Below, piece after piece: positions 27,557 to 36,689 of a stretch of 64,000 bases of DNA. The notes beneath the pieces were generated by a model. It saw only the letters and a program-made list of their open reading frames with translations, had not been told where the DNA came from and searched no databases. Each line of letters opens with the position of its first letter. Position 1 is the first letter of the stretch. This stretch comes from Crenothrix sp043729335 (GTDB lineage Bacteria; Pseudomonadota; Gammaproteobacteria; Methylococcales; Methylomonadaceae): NCBI RefSeq assembly GCF_043729335.1, contig NZ_JAYTLQ010000057.1, forward strand, positions 62,001 to 126,000. The letters are read 5' to 3'. The position numbers and the translations under genes were made by a program.

Positions 27557-29261
27557 CATAAGATTTTTATTAATCATTGCTTTTGGTTTTCTTGTTGTTT
27601 TGCTATGGGAAAACTGGCAAAAAGATTACGGCCCGAAGACTGTGGCAGCGATTTCAAGTTCTGCGCCATTAGCGAATGCGCAAGATGATTTACCCACAGC
27701 GACGACAGCTGCGGGTGCACAAGCCCCTGCTGCGCAAAGTGAATCAGCGGCACCTATAACCGCTTTGCCGGCTTCCAAAGTGATTACTGTCAAGACCGAT
27801 GTTATTGCTGTTGAGATAGATTTGCAGGGTGGAAGCGTACAAAATTTGGATTTATTACAATATCCTGTAGAAAAGGATAATGCCATTGTTAATAAAGTGC
27901 GGACTATGTTCGGTTTGCCTGCCTTAGAAAAAAACGATACCCCCATCCGTTTGCTTAACGGAAATCCAGAAAAAATATTCATTGCTCAAAGCGGTTTAAT
28001 TGCTGGTAGTGGCGCGGCGGCGGCTCCGGATCATCATTCTATATTTAGCAGCCAACAAGATGTTTATGATTTGCAACCTGGCCAAGACACTTTAAGGGTA
28101 CCTTTAACCTGGACAGATAATAATGGGCTTGTCGTTAATAAGATTTTTATCTTTACACGTGGTAGCTATGCGATTGAGTTAGAACAAAGCGTTAACAATG
28201 CTTCCTCAAAGCCCTGGTCGGCAAGACAATATAGTCAGTTATTAAAGCTTCCCGTCAAAGAAGAAAAAGGCGGTGGCATGCTGACGGGTATGAAAGCGTT
28301 TGATGGCGGCGTTATCTACACGGATAAGGAAAAATACCAAAAAGTAGACTTCGATGATATGGTCGAAGAGAATCTAGATGTTGCTAGTCAAGGCGGATGG
28401 GCAGCTATGATCCAACATTATTTTGCCTCGGCATGGATACCGCCTGCTAACGAGGAAAATCATTTTTATACCAAGTATTTGAAAAGCGGCCAATATGTGA
28501 TCGGCTCCTACTCCCCGGTAGTAATCGTTGAGCCTGGAAAAACCAGTAATTTTGTTTCACGTTTGTTTGTGGGACCTAAAATTCAGCCGGTTATGGAAAA
28601 AGTAGCGCCAGGCTTAGAGCTAACTGTTGATTACGGGGTGCTGACCTTTATTGGTAAGCCTATCTACTGGCTGCTGAATAAAATTCATAACATCACCGGT
28701 AACTGGGGTTTTGCGATTATTGGTGTGACCTGCTGTATTAAATTGCTGTTTTTTCCGTTATCGCAAGCAAGTTTTAGATCAATGGCTAACATGCGTAAAG
28801 TACAGCCACGCTTGAAAGAATTACAAGAGCGTTTTGCCGATGACAGACCGCGATTTAACACGGAAATGATGGCGCTGTATAAAAAAGAAAAGGTGAATCC
28901 TTTAGGCGGTTGTTTACCCATATTGGTGCAGATACCTGTATTTATGTCCCTGTATTGGGTGCTGGGTGAAACCGTTGAATTCCGACATGCGCCGTTTATG
29001 TTGTGGATTCAGGATTTGTCCATGAAAGATCCGTTCTATATATTGCCGGTCATCATGGGGATTACCATGAAAATTCAGCAAGGCTTAAATCCAGCGCCTG
29101 TTGATCCCGTACAGGCTAAGATCATGAAGATGTTTCCTCTCGTATTTACTATCTTCTTCCTGTTTTTCCCCGCCGGTTTGGTGTTGTACTGGGTTATCAA
29201 CAATACCTTGTCAATCACGCAACAAACCTATATCACCAAGCAGATCAATAAAACGGCGTAG
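27549..29261 (+). CDS. yidC: Membrane protein insertase YidC
   Basis: YidC inserts and folds inner-membrane proteins, alone or with SecYEG. The start is ATG 27549, giving MDNIRFLLIIAFGFLVVLLW as the first membrane segment, rather than an upstream in-frame codon inside yidD. A large periplasmic P1 domain (about residues 50-340) precedes the conserved five-helix core, including NWGFAIIGVTCCIKLLFFPL, GGCLPILVQIPVFMSLYWVL and FFLFFPAGLVLYWVINN. At 570 residues it is the gram-negative form. mnmE begins on the very next base after its stop. Confidence 0.97.
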   Translation: MDNIRFLLIIAFGFLVVLLWENWQKDYGPKTVAAISSSAPLANAQDDLPTATTAAGAQAPAAQSESAAPITALPASKVITVKTDVIAVEIDLQGGSVQNLDLLQYPVEKDNAIVNKVRTMFGLPALEKNDTPIRLLNGNPEKIFIAQSGLIAGSGAAAAPDHHSIFSSQQDVYDLQPGQDTLRVPLTWTDNNGLVVNKIFIFTRGSYAIELEQSVNNASSKPWSARQYSQLLKLPVKEEKGGGMLTGMKAFDGGVIYTDKEKYQKVDFDDMVEENLDVASQGGWAAMIQHYFASAWIPPANEENHFYTKYLKSGQYVIGSYSPVVIVEPGKTSNFVSRLFVGPKIQPVMEKVAPGLELTVDYGVLTFIGKPIYWLLNKIHNITGNWGFAIIGVTCCIKLLFFPLSQASFRSMANMRKVQPRLKELQERFADDRPRFNTEMMALYKKEKVNPLGGCLPILVQIPVFMSLYWVLGETVEFRHAPFMLWIQDLSMKDPFYILPVIMGITMKIQQGLNPAPVDPVQAKIMKMFPLVFTIFFLFFPAGLVLYWVINNTLSITQQTYITKQINKTA

Positions 29262-30602
29262 GTGCTTAATAACTCCGACACCATTGCGGCGATTGCTACC
29301 CCCTCCGGTAACGGAGGGGTGGGCATAGTCCGGATTTCCGGTGCATTAGTTACTGAAATAGCCGGTTCCCTTCTAAAAAAAAAACTTACCCCAAGGCTTG
29401 CCCAATACAATCACTTTCTTGATCAAGACGGTAATGCCATTGACTCAGGCATCAGTTTGTATTTTCCTGCTCCCGCCTCGTATACCGGTGAAGATGTCCT
29501 TGAATTGCAAGGTCATGGCGGCTCTGTTGTCTTGGATATGTTGCTGCGCCGTGTGTTATCACTAGGTGCACGACTTGCCAATCCAGGTGAATTTACCGAG
29601 CGTGCTTTCCTTAATGACAAATTGGATTTGGCGCAAGCAGAAGCGGTTGCTGATTTAATTGAATGCAGTACCGAACAATCAGCACGTTCTGCACAAAAAT
29701 CCATGCAAGGTCTGTTTTCCAAGCAAATTAACGCTTTGGTTGGCGAGTTAACCGAACTTCGTATTTATGTGGAAGCGGCAATTGATTTTGTCGATGAAGA
29801 AATCGATTTTTTAAGCGATGGTGTTGTCAAAAACCGACTTGCCCGACTTTTGCTGAGCCTGCAAGACATTCAGAAAAATGCCCAACAAGGCCGCTTGTTG
29901 CGTGAAGGCATGACGATTGTATTAGCAGGCAAACCTAATGCGGGCAAATCCAGCTTGCTCAATGCGCTGGCAGGCCATGATGCCGCTATTGTGACCCCTA
30001 TTGCTGGCACCACACGAGATATTTTAAGAGAGCGCATCCAGTTAGACGGTATGCCGCTCCATATTATCGATACGGCTGGTTTGTGGGATAGCGATGATAT
30101 TGTTGAAAAAGAAGGCATACGTCGGGCCCGCGAAGAAATTCAAAAAGCCGACAAGATCTTACATCTGGTTGATGGGCAAGATCTTGATAAGCCATCATTA
30201 TTGGGCGACTTGCCTGAGCATATTGAGATCATCAAGGTCGTCAATAAAATAGATCTTACCGGCAGATCTCCCGCAATACAACATACCACGCAAGGGACAC
30301 ATCTTTATCTGTCTGTTAAAACAGGGCAGGGCATGGATTTATTAAAACAGCATCTCAAACAAAGTGTCGGCTTTAATGAATCCACCGATACTGTGTTTAT
30401 TGCCCGTAGACGGCATATCGAAGCGCTTAATAAAGCGTATGATTTTATCGAAAGTGCTGTACAACAATTGCAAGTCCGCGCAGGAGAGCTGGTGGCAGAA
30501 GACTTGCGCCAAGCTCAAAACAGTTTGGGTGAAATTACCGGAAAGATCTCATCAGATGATTTGCTAGGTAAAATCTTTTCTAGTTTTTGTATTGGGAAAT
30601 AG
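29262..30602 (+). CDS. mnmE: tRNA-5-carboxymethylaminomethyluridine GTPase MnmE
   Basis: With MnmG, MnmE modifies wobble uridine 34 of certain tRNAs using methylene-THF. The N-terminal folate-binding domain has GNGGVGIVRISG. The inserted G domain shows GKPNAGKSSLLNAL (G1), a G3 region around LHIIDTAGLW, and NKID (G4). The protein ends in the catalytic FCIGK. The start is GTG directly abutting the yidC stop. MnmG, often next in the order, is not here. Confidence 0.97.
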   Translation: MLNNSDTIAAIATPSGNGGVGIVRISGALVTEIAGSLLKKKLTPRLAQYNHFLDQDGNAIDSGISLYFPAPASYTGEDVLELQGHGGSVVLDMLLRRVLSLGARLANPGEFTERAFLNDKLDLAQAEAVADLIECSTEQSARSAQKSMQGLFSKQINALVGELTELRIYVEAAIDFVDEEIDFLSDGVVKNRLARLLLSLQDIQKNAQQGRLLREGMTIVLAGKPNAGKSSLLNALAGHDAAIVTPIAGTTRDILRERIQLDGMPLHIIDTAGLWDSDDIVEKEGIRRAREEIQKADKILHLVDGQDLDKPSLLGDLPEHIEIIKVVNKIDLTGRSPAIQHTTQGTHLYLSVKTGQGMDLLKQHLKQSVGFNESTDTVFIARRRHIEALNKAYDFIESAVQQLQVRAGELVAEDLRQAQNSLGEITGKISSDDLLGKIFSSFCIGK

Positions 30603-30698
30603 CATTGCTTCAGATCGGCGCGTAACTATTTTTAAGATACCCCCTTTACGCTGTATAAACCTCCTCATCAATAAGGTTTAAATTCTGGTAAGCGTTAT

Positions 30699-30735
30699 AT
30701 AATCAGTATTCTATTTTTACACTAGAATATTGATG
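30699..30735 (+). promoter_or_regulatory. Putative aas promoter -10 with adjoining inverted repeat
   Basis: TATAAT (30699-30704) is followed by a 12-bp inverted repeat with one G-T mismatch (ATCAGTATTCTA 30703-30714, TAGAATATTGAT 30724-30735). The repeat covers the expected transcription start, which is a good place for a repressor site or a 5' mRNA hairpin. The -35 is poor. Confidence 0.45.
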
Positions 30736-30761
30736 ATTATGGCCAGAGCGGGAAGAAACCT

Positions 30762-32912
30762 ATGTTGAAAAAAACTTTACGATGCCTACTGAAGTTGATT
30801 TACCGAGTAGAAGTCAAGGGCTTTGAAAATTATGATAAAGCGGGTGAACGCGTATTAATTGTTGCCAATCATACGTCTTTTCTTGATCCACTGCTGATGT
30901 GGCTATTTTTCCCCGATGACATTACCTTTGCCATTAATACCCAGATTTTCAAACGTTGGTGGATACAACCTTTTTTAAGTTTTTCCCAAGTGTTTCCGAT
31001 GGATCCTACCCATCCGATGTCGTTGAAGAATTTAATTCATCATCTGCAAAAAAATACCAAAACTGTTATTTTTCCTGAAGGCCGCATTACGGTTACCGGT
31101 GGCCTAATGAAAATTTATGACGGTACCGGCATGGTCGCAGATAAATCAGAAGCGGCCATTTTACCGGTACGCATTAGTGGCGGGCAATACACGCATTTTT
31201 CTCGTTCGCACAAAATTGTGCGCTTGCGCTTGTTGCCAAAAATTACCATACAGATTTTGCCCCATACCCGGATAGCGGCACCGAATGATTTACGCGGCAA
31301 AGTACGCCGTAAGTTCAGTGGCCACATTTTGGCAGACATCATGACCGAAATGATGTTTGCTACCAGCAACTATCAGCAAACTATTTTTGCCGGATTATTG
31401 GAAGCGCGCACTATACACGGGGGTAAGCATATTGTTGCAGAAGACATGGATCATCAGCCCTTGTCTTATAACGCATTAATAACCCGCACTCTAGTTATCG
31501 GCAATGCCATAGAAAAAATGAGTGTATTGGGTGAAAATATAGGGGTTTTTTTACCCAACTCCACCAAAACGCTGTGTGTGGTGTTAGGCTTGCAGCTGCA
31601 TGGCCGTGTACCCGCGATGATGAACTATTCCATTGGTTCCGCAGGCATGGTGTCCGCCTGTCAAACTGCGACAGTTAATACCGTGTTAACTTCACGCCGA
31701 TTTATTGAAGCAGGAAAATTTGAAGAGATAGCCCGTCTGCTTAATAGCGAAGTTAAACTGGTTTATCTGGAAGATCTGGCCGAAAAAATAAGCGGTTTTG
31801 ATAAGCTAATCGCTTATATACAGGCTAGAACAGCTTGTTTTTGGTATCCCAAAAAAGCCGTCTCACCAGATCATCCGGCAGTCGTTTTATTTACTTCCGG
31901 TTCAGAAGGTACGCCTAAAGGGGTGGTGCTATCCCATGCTAATATTCTGGCCAATCACAAACAAGTTTCGGCGCGTATTAGCTTTAACGCGCACGATGTT
32001 ATTCTCAACTTCTTGCCCATGTTTCATTCCTTCGGCTTTACCGTCGGCACTTTGTTGCCAATCCTTAATGGCATGAAAGCTTTCTTTTATCCTACGCCCC
32101 GTCATTACACGGTTATTCCTGAAATGGCCTACGAAACGAACACAACGATTTTGTTCGGTACCAATACCTTTTTGGCGGCTTATGGCAAAAAAGCCCATCC
32201 TTATGACTTTTATAAGGTGCGCTATGTGGTTGCCGGAGCAGAAAAATTACAAGACAGCACGCGAGAGTTGTGGATGGATAAATTTGGTATTCGTATATTG
32301 GAAGGCTATGGTGCGACTGAAACCGCCCCTGTTGCTGCTGTCAATACCCCAATGGATTATAAAGCCGGTACGGTAGGTCGACTTATGCCGGATATGGCTT
32401 TTAATCTTGAACCTGTCCCCGGCATAACGGATGCTGGCAAGCTGCATGTTGCAGGCCCCAATATTATGTTGGGTTATTTGCTGCATGACAATCCGGGCGT
32501 ACTGATTCCACCCGAATCCATTTATGGCAAAGGCTGGTACGATACCGGCGACATTGTCCATGTTGATGATGATGGTTTTATCAGTATTCGGGGCCGTAGT
32601 AAGCGCTTTGCCAAAGTCAGCGGTGAAATGGTATCACTGACGGCTGTGGAACAATTGGCAATCCATGCCTGGCCACTGGCATTGCATGCGGCAATTAGCG
32701 TGCCTGATAGCAAAAAAGGTGAGCAAGTCGTGGTATTGACAACACAAAAGCAGGCCACTCTTGGCCAACTTTCCGACGCTTCTCCCGGTGTCGCATCTAT
32801 TTTGCTGCCTAAAAAAATACTTATCGTTGATGCTATACCGGTTATGGCCACCGGCAAAATAGACTACCCAGCCGTTACCGAGATGGCTAGCAGCCTATTA
32901 AAATTGCGCTAA
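30762..32912 (+). CDS. aas: Bifunctional acyltransferase / acyl-ACP synthetase (Aas-like)
   Basis: An N-terminal lysophospholipid acyltransferase domain (NHTSFLDP at about residues 36-43, FPEGRIT near 110) is fused to a C-terminal AMP-forming ligase domain (LFTSGSEGTPKGVVLSH, EGYGATETAPV, WYDTGDI, and an ATGKIDYP catalytic-lysine end). At 716 residues it matches E. coli Aas (719), which re-acylates lysophosphatidylethanolamine and activates fatty acids onto ACP. The gene stands alone with 159 bp upstream. It could alternatively load other lipid acceptors, but the fusion order is that of Aas. Confidence 0.85.
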   Translation: MLKKTLRCLLKLIYRVEVKGFENYDKAGERVLIVANHTSFLDPLLMWLFFPDDITFAINTQIFKRWWIQPFLSFSQVFPMDPTHPMSLKNLIHHLQKNTKTVIFPEGRITVTGGLMKIYDGTGMVADKSEAAILPVRISGGQYTHFSRSHKIVRLRLLPKITIQILPHTRIAAPNDLRGKVRRKFSGHILADIMTEMMFATSNYQQTIFAGLLEARTIHGGKHIVAEDMDHQPLSYNALITRTLVIGNAIEKMSVLGENIGVFLPNSTKTLCVVLGLQLHGRVPAMMNYSIGSAGMVSACQTATVNTVLTSRRFIEAGKFEEIARLLNSEVKLVYLEDLAEKISGFDKLIAYIQARTACFWYPKKAVSPDHPAVVLFTSGSEGTPKGVVLSHANILANHKQVSARISFNAHDVILNFLPMFHSFGFTVGTLLPILNGMKAFFYPTPRHYTVIPEMAYETNTTILFGTNTFLAAYGKKAHPYDFYKVRYVVAGAEKLQDSTRELWMDKFGIRILEGYGATETAPVAAVNTPMDYKAGTVGRLMPDMAFNLEPVPGITDAGKLHVAGPNIMLGYLLHDNPGVLIPPESIYGKGWYDTGDIVHVDDDGFISIRGRSKRFAKVSGEMVSLTAVEQLAIHAWPLALHAAISVPDSKKGEQVVVLTTQKQATLGQLSDASPGVASILLPKKILIVDAIPVMATGKIDYPAVTEMASSLLKLR

Positions 32913-33069
32913 TTCTATTAATGTTGGAGTAGGGCAATAATGATTACTTACCCGATCACATTGGGCTTTTCAAGCTTGCCATAAAACGGCTATTCAATAT
33001 TTAAAAATGAGTATATAGTTAATTCAGAGCTTGGTTTTTCTATCCTTTTATATTCCTCAGGAGGTTCAA

Positions 33070-33276
33070 ATGAATGAAGATACCGTTAATATGGAAATCA
33101 GAAAGTTTCTAAAAACTGTCGGTGTTACATCCCAGCGTGAAATTGAACATGCGATAATTAAAGCCATTGAATCTGGAAAACTGAATGGTTGTGAGTGTAT
33201 CGATGTCAAAATGACACTTGAAGCACCGGCTATCGGTATCAGCCACTGTATTGAAGGAAAAATTGCGCTTGAATAG
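33070..33276 (+). CDS. DUF6494-like small protein
   Basis: A 68-residue acidic protein starts at the ATG right after a strong AGGAGG. It has MNEDTVNMEIRKFLKTVGV and the pattern SQREIEHAIIKAIESGKL followed by a beta-like MTLEAPAIGISHCIEGKIALE. I associate it with the DUF6494 family, which has no known function. It has two cysteines in its C-terminal half. An upstream in-frame start at 33031 is rejected because the ribosome site positions the internal ATG. Confidence 0.6.
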   Translation: MNEDTVNMEIRKFLKTVGVTSQREIEHAIIKAIESGKLNGCECIDVKMTLEAPAIGISHCIEGKIALE

Positions 33277-33374
33277 CGGTTTTTTGAAAAAGTTAAATTG
33301 AAGGGGGCAAATGGGCAATGATTGCAGATGTTATACCCTTAGAACAACAGGTATAGTCCAGGTCTTGGAAAACC

Positions 33375-33890
33375 ATGAAGCGCTTATTTTTTGGTCTTGC
33401 ACCGGATATCGCCACCCGCCAACAATGCGCATGCCTACAAAAAGCAATCGATAACGGACAAAGCCAAGCCGTTGCTATTGCAAATTTACATGTGACCCTG
33501 GTATTTTTAGGCGCGATAAACATAAATACCGAAAACCTGCTGATGGAGGAAGCGGCAACCATCTTATTACCTGAAGTAAATCTTAATTTCGATCAACTCA
33601 GCTATTGGTCAAAGCCTGGTATTTTGTGCCTGACTTCCCGCACAATAGGTTCGAGTGTTTTATTACTGGTTGAACAATTAACAGTAATTGCACAAAAACA
33701 TACGATTTCAATTGATCCACGTCCTTATCAGCCCCATGTTACTTTGGCCAGAAAAGCAAAACAATCCGTTAGCTTAGTGTTTGAACCCATTATCTGGCAT
33801 GCCGATTGTTTTCATCTGTTTGAATCGTGTTCAACTGATCATGGTGTGGAGTATAGAATACTCAACTCGTGGAGCCTAAAGAAGCAATAA
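33375..33890 (+). CDS. thpR: RNA 2',3'-cyclic phosphodiesterase (2H family)
   Basis: This is a two-histidine phosphoesterase of 171 residues with the paired H-x-T motifs LHVTLVFLG and PHVTLARKA. The family hydrolyses 2',3'-cyclic phosphates and can ligate tRNA halves in vitro. The opening MKRLFFGLAPD is characteristic. It appears to be a single gene, 98 bp after the DUF6494 gene, with nadK 121 bp downstream under its own promoter. Confidence 0.88.
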   Translation: MKRLFFGLAPDIATRQQCACLQKAIDNGQSQAVAIANLHVTLVFLGAININTENLLMEEAATILLPEVNLNFDQLSYWSKPGILCLTSRTIGSSVLLLVEQLTVIAQKHTISIDPRPYQPHVTLARKAKQSVSLVFEPIIWHADCFHLFESCSTDHGVEYRILNSWSLKKQ

Positions 33891-33978
33891 AGGGCTATTT
33901 AAATATCACATGAAAATGCACTGCGTTCGCTGTTTTTGAGATTTCTGCAAAACTCATGGTTTTAAAGCAGAATTTTTG

Positions 33979-33984
33979 TATAAT
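33979..33984 (+). promoter_or_regulatory. -10 element of the nadK-recN unit
   Basis: TATAAT lies 27 bp before the preferred nadK ATG, implying a short leader of roughly 20 nt. The -35 region is not close to consensus. No LexA-type box was seen although recN is downstream. Confidence 0.5.
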
Positions 33985-34011
33985 CAAACGCCCTGTCTTT
34001 ATTTTTATTGC

Positions 34012-34899
34012 ATGATGCACACTACTTTTAAAACCGTAGGTATTATTGGCAGACTCAGAGATCCCAGTATCGCCACAACGTTAACTGCCCTTTGTGGCTT
34101 TTTGATGCAGCGCCACTATAAAGTGGTGCTGGCAAAAGACAGTGAGCGGTTTATTGATAACTTATCGGTAGAAACCTGTGCGCTCAACGAAATAGGCCAG
34201 CGTTGTGATTTAATAATAGCGGCGGGTGGCGATGGCACGTTTTTATCAGCGGCCCGCGCCATTGTAGACTATGACATTCCTTTAATTGGCATTAACCTGG
34301 GACGGCTGGGTTTTTTGGTAGATATATCCCCAAACGACTTAGCAGACAAGTTACAGGCTATTTTGCACGGGCATTACACCGAGGAACACCGATATTTGTT
34401 ACGTGCCAAAATAATCCGTGATGGACGGGTTATTCACGAGGAAACCGCCGTGAATGAAGTTGTGGTGCACCGCTGGGTAACGCCGAGCATGATTGAAATC
34501 ATCACCAAAATTAATGGCGTGTTTTTAAACTCCCAACGTTCCGATGGCCTGATCGTATCAACACCCACCGGATCGACAGCCTATTCGTTATCTGCTGGCG
34601 GACCTATTTTATACCCGTCTTTAGATGCCTTGGTGTTAGTGCCCTTGAACCCGCATACCTTATCTAATCGACCTATAGTAGTGCATGATTCGGCAGAGAT
34701 TGAAATCAGCTTTTGCCAGACTAAGCAAATTAACGCGCAAGTCACTTGCGACCACATCGAAATCCCGGATGTGCTTATCAGTGATAAAATCTTTATTAAA
34801 AAAGATCCTAAGCCGATACGGATATTACATCCTGAAGGCCATGATTTTTTCCAAATACTTAGAAACAAATTAAATTGGAGCAGTGGCTACCACAGCTGA
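34012..34899 (+). CDS. nadK: NAD kinase
   Basis: NAD kinase phosphorylates NAD+ to NADP+. The family motifs are present: AAGGDGTFLSAAR for the GGDGT phosphate-binding loop, INLGRLGFL, NEVVVHRW and SDGLIVSTPTGSTAYSLSAGGPI. The start is placed at 34012 (ATG ATG), just after the likely transcription start, because the longer upstream reading overlaps the promoter. Length is 295 residues. recN follows with 2 bp between them. Confidence 0.95.
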   Translation: MMHTTFKTVGIIGRLRDPSIATTLTALCGFLMQRHYKVVLAKDSERFIDNLSVETCALNEIGQRCDLIIAAGGDGTFLSAARAIVDYDIPLIGINLGRLGFLVDISPNDLADKLQAILHGHYTEEHRYLLRAKIIRDGRVIHEETAVNEVVVHRWVTPSMIEIITKINGVFLNSQRSDGLIVSTPTGSTAYSLSAGGPILYPSLDALVLVPLNPHTLSNRPIVVHDSAEIEISFCQTKQINAQVTCDHIEIPDVLISDKIFIKKDPKPIRILHPEGHDFFQILRNKLNWSSGYHS

Positions 34900-34901
34900 C
34901 T

Positions 34902-36581
34902 ATGCTATTAAATCTCAGTATTACCGATCTTGCTGTTGTTAAAACCCTCAATCTCGATTTAGCCAAAGGCATGTCGGTGCTGACCGGTGAAACCGGCGCG
35001 GGCAAATCCATTTTATTAACGGCCCTGGGATTGGCGCTAGGTGATCGTGCGGATTCCGGCTACATACGCCCCGATTGCAAACGCGCCGAAGTTAACCTGG
35101 AGTTTGATTTAAACGATGCGCCCCACGCACAACAATGGCTGCAAGATAATGATCTGGATGATGAGCAACAATGTTTTATTCGGCGGGTCATTAACGACGA
35201 TGGCCGCTCCAAAGCTTATATCAACAACCGTGCGGTAACCTTGCAATCGTTGCAGGAACTCAGTGAAAAGCTGGTGGAAATTCATGGCCAACACGCACAT
35301 CTAACCTTATTAAATAGCGATGAGCAACGACGGCTGCTGGATGTGTTCGCCAAAAATCAGCATATCCTGGAAGCCCTTAATGCCAGCTATCGGCAATGGC
35401 ATACTGCAAACCAGGAGTTGCAAGCACTGCTAAAAGCCAGCATCGACCAAACCGAGCGCGAACAACTGCTGCGTTATCAACTAGAAGAATTGCAACAACT
35501 GGACTTAGCAAATTTTAACTACGCGGCTTTGTTGGAAGAGCACGGCAAACTGGCTAATCTAGAACAAATTTTAACGACTGGCCAAGAAGCGGTAGATAGC
35601 TTGTATGAAAACGACCAGCAGTCGGTTAACCAGATGCTAAACCATAGTATTAATAGCCTAACGCAACTCAGCCGTTATGCACCGGAATTAATTGAAGTAT
35701 GCACGATGTTATCGGAAGCGCAGATTCAAACCGAAGAAGCGGCACTGCAATTACGCCGGTTTATAAAAGCGCAGGAAGCTGATCCACAGCGCATGGCAGT
35801 GCTGGAAGAGCAGATGGACATCATTCAAAAACTCAGCCGCAAACATCGTGTAGCGCCGGAAGAATTACCCGCAGTAATTGAGCAGCAAGAACAAGAGTTG
35901 CACGCGATTACCCACAGTGGCGAGCGTATTGCTGAGCTGACGGCACAAGCCCAGCAACTGCGTAGTCAGTATGATCAACAGGCTGCACAATTATCTGAAA
36001 GCCGTGTGCAAGCGGGTAAAAAATTGCAGCAACAAATCTCGGATATTATTAAAGAACTGGGTATGGCGCAGGGCGAATTTCTGGTGAATATTGTCTCGCA
36101 AGATGGAGATGCACCTAAACTGAATGGATTGGATACGGTGACATTTTTGGTGAGTGCCAATCCCGGTTTACCGCCTAAGTCTTTAGCCAAAGTAGCTTCT
36201 GGCGGCGAGTTATCGCGCATCAGTCTGGCCATTCAGGTTAGCACCGCCAACGATAAAAGCACCCCAACCATGATCTTTGACGAGGTGGATTCTGGAATTG
36301 GTGGCGGTATTGCCGAAATTGTCGGCCAAAAACTGCGGCGTTTAAGCCAAAATCGGCAAGTATTGTGCGTAACCCATTTGCCGCAAGTGGCCGCGCAAGC
36401 CCATCAGCATCTGTACGTGTCCAAAAGCCACACTACTGATGTTACATCCTCTAATGTGCGCTTGCTTGAAGAACCCGAGCGTATTGAAGAAATTGCTCGC
36501 ATGTTAGGCGGTGTTAATATAACAGCCAACACGCTTGCCCATGCCAAAGAAATGTTAGCGCAGGCGACTTCAGATTTGTAG
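34902..36581 (+). CDS. recN: DNA repair protein RecN
   Basis: RecN is an SMC-like ATPase for double-strand-break repair. The N-terminus has MLLNLSITDLAVV and Walker A TGETGAGKSILL. A long Gln- and Glu-rich coiled coil fills the middle. The C-terminus has the ABC signature VASGGELSRISLAIQ and Walker B TMIFDEVDSGIGG. The ATG at 34902 is chosen over a TTG at 34875 because it gives the conserved N-terminus. It is cotranscribed with nadK, as is common. Confidence 0.96.
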   Translation: MLLNLSITDLAVVKTLNLDLAKGMSVLTGETGAGKSILLTALGLALGDRADSGYIRPDCKRAEVNLEFDLNDAPHAQQWLQDNDLDDEQQCFIRRVINDDGRSKAYINNRAVTLQSLQELSEKLVEIHGQHAHLTLLNSDEQRRLLDVFAKNQHILEALNASYRQWHTANQELQALLKASIDQTEREQLLRYQLEELQQLDLANFNYAALLEEHGKLANLEQILTTGQEAVDSLYENDQQSVNQMLNHSINSLTQLSRYAPELIEVCTMLSEAQIQTEEAALQLRRFIKAQEADPQRMAVLEEQMDIIQKLSRKHRVAPEELPAVIEQQEQELHAITHSGERIAELTAQAQQLRSQYDQQAAQLSESRVQAGKKLQQQISDIIKELGMAQGEFLVNIVSQDGDAPKLNGLDTVTFLVSANPGLPPKSLAKVASGGELSRISLAIQVSTANDKSTPTMIFDEVDSGIGGGIAEIVGQKLRRLSQNRQVLCVTHLPQVAAQAHQHLYVSKSHTTDVTSSNVRLLEEPERIEEIARMLGGVNITANTLAHAKEMLAQATSDL

Positions 36582-36689
36582 CGATAGCAAAAGCGTATTT
36601 AGGCACATAAATTCGCCCTCTCTATTTAGCTATTTTGTGTTATTGACACAGTGCAAACCCTATAAAAATTATTACTTAAAGGAGTTCAC

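Noticed and set aside
32940..32984. 14-codon ORF downstream of aas
   Set aside because: Too short to support; ribosome site is poorly placed and the sequence is unremarkable.
36643..36648. TTGACA upstream of aguA as a promoter -35
   Set aside because: No acceptable -10 lies 16-18 bp downstream; the TATAAA present is only 12 bp away.
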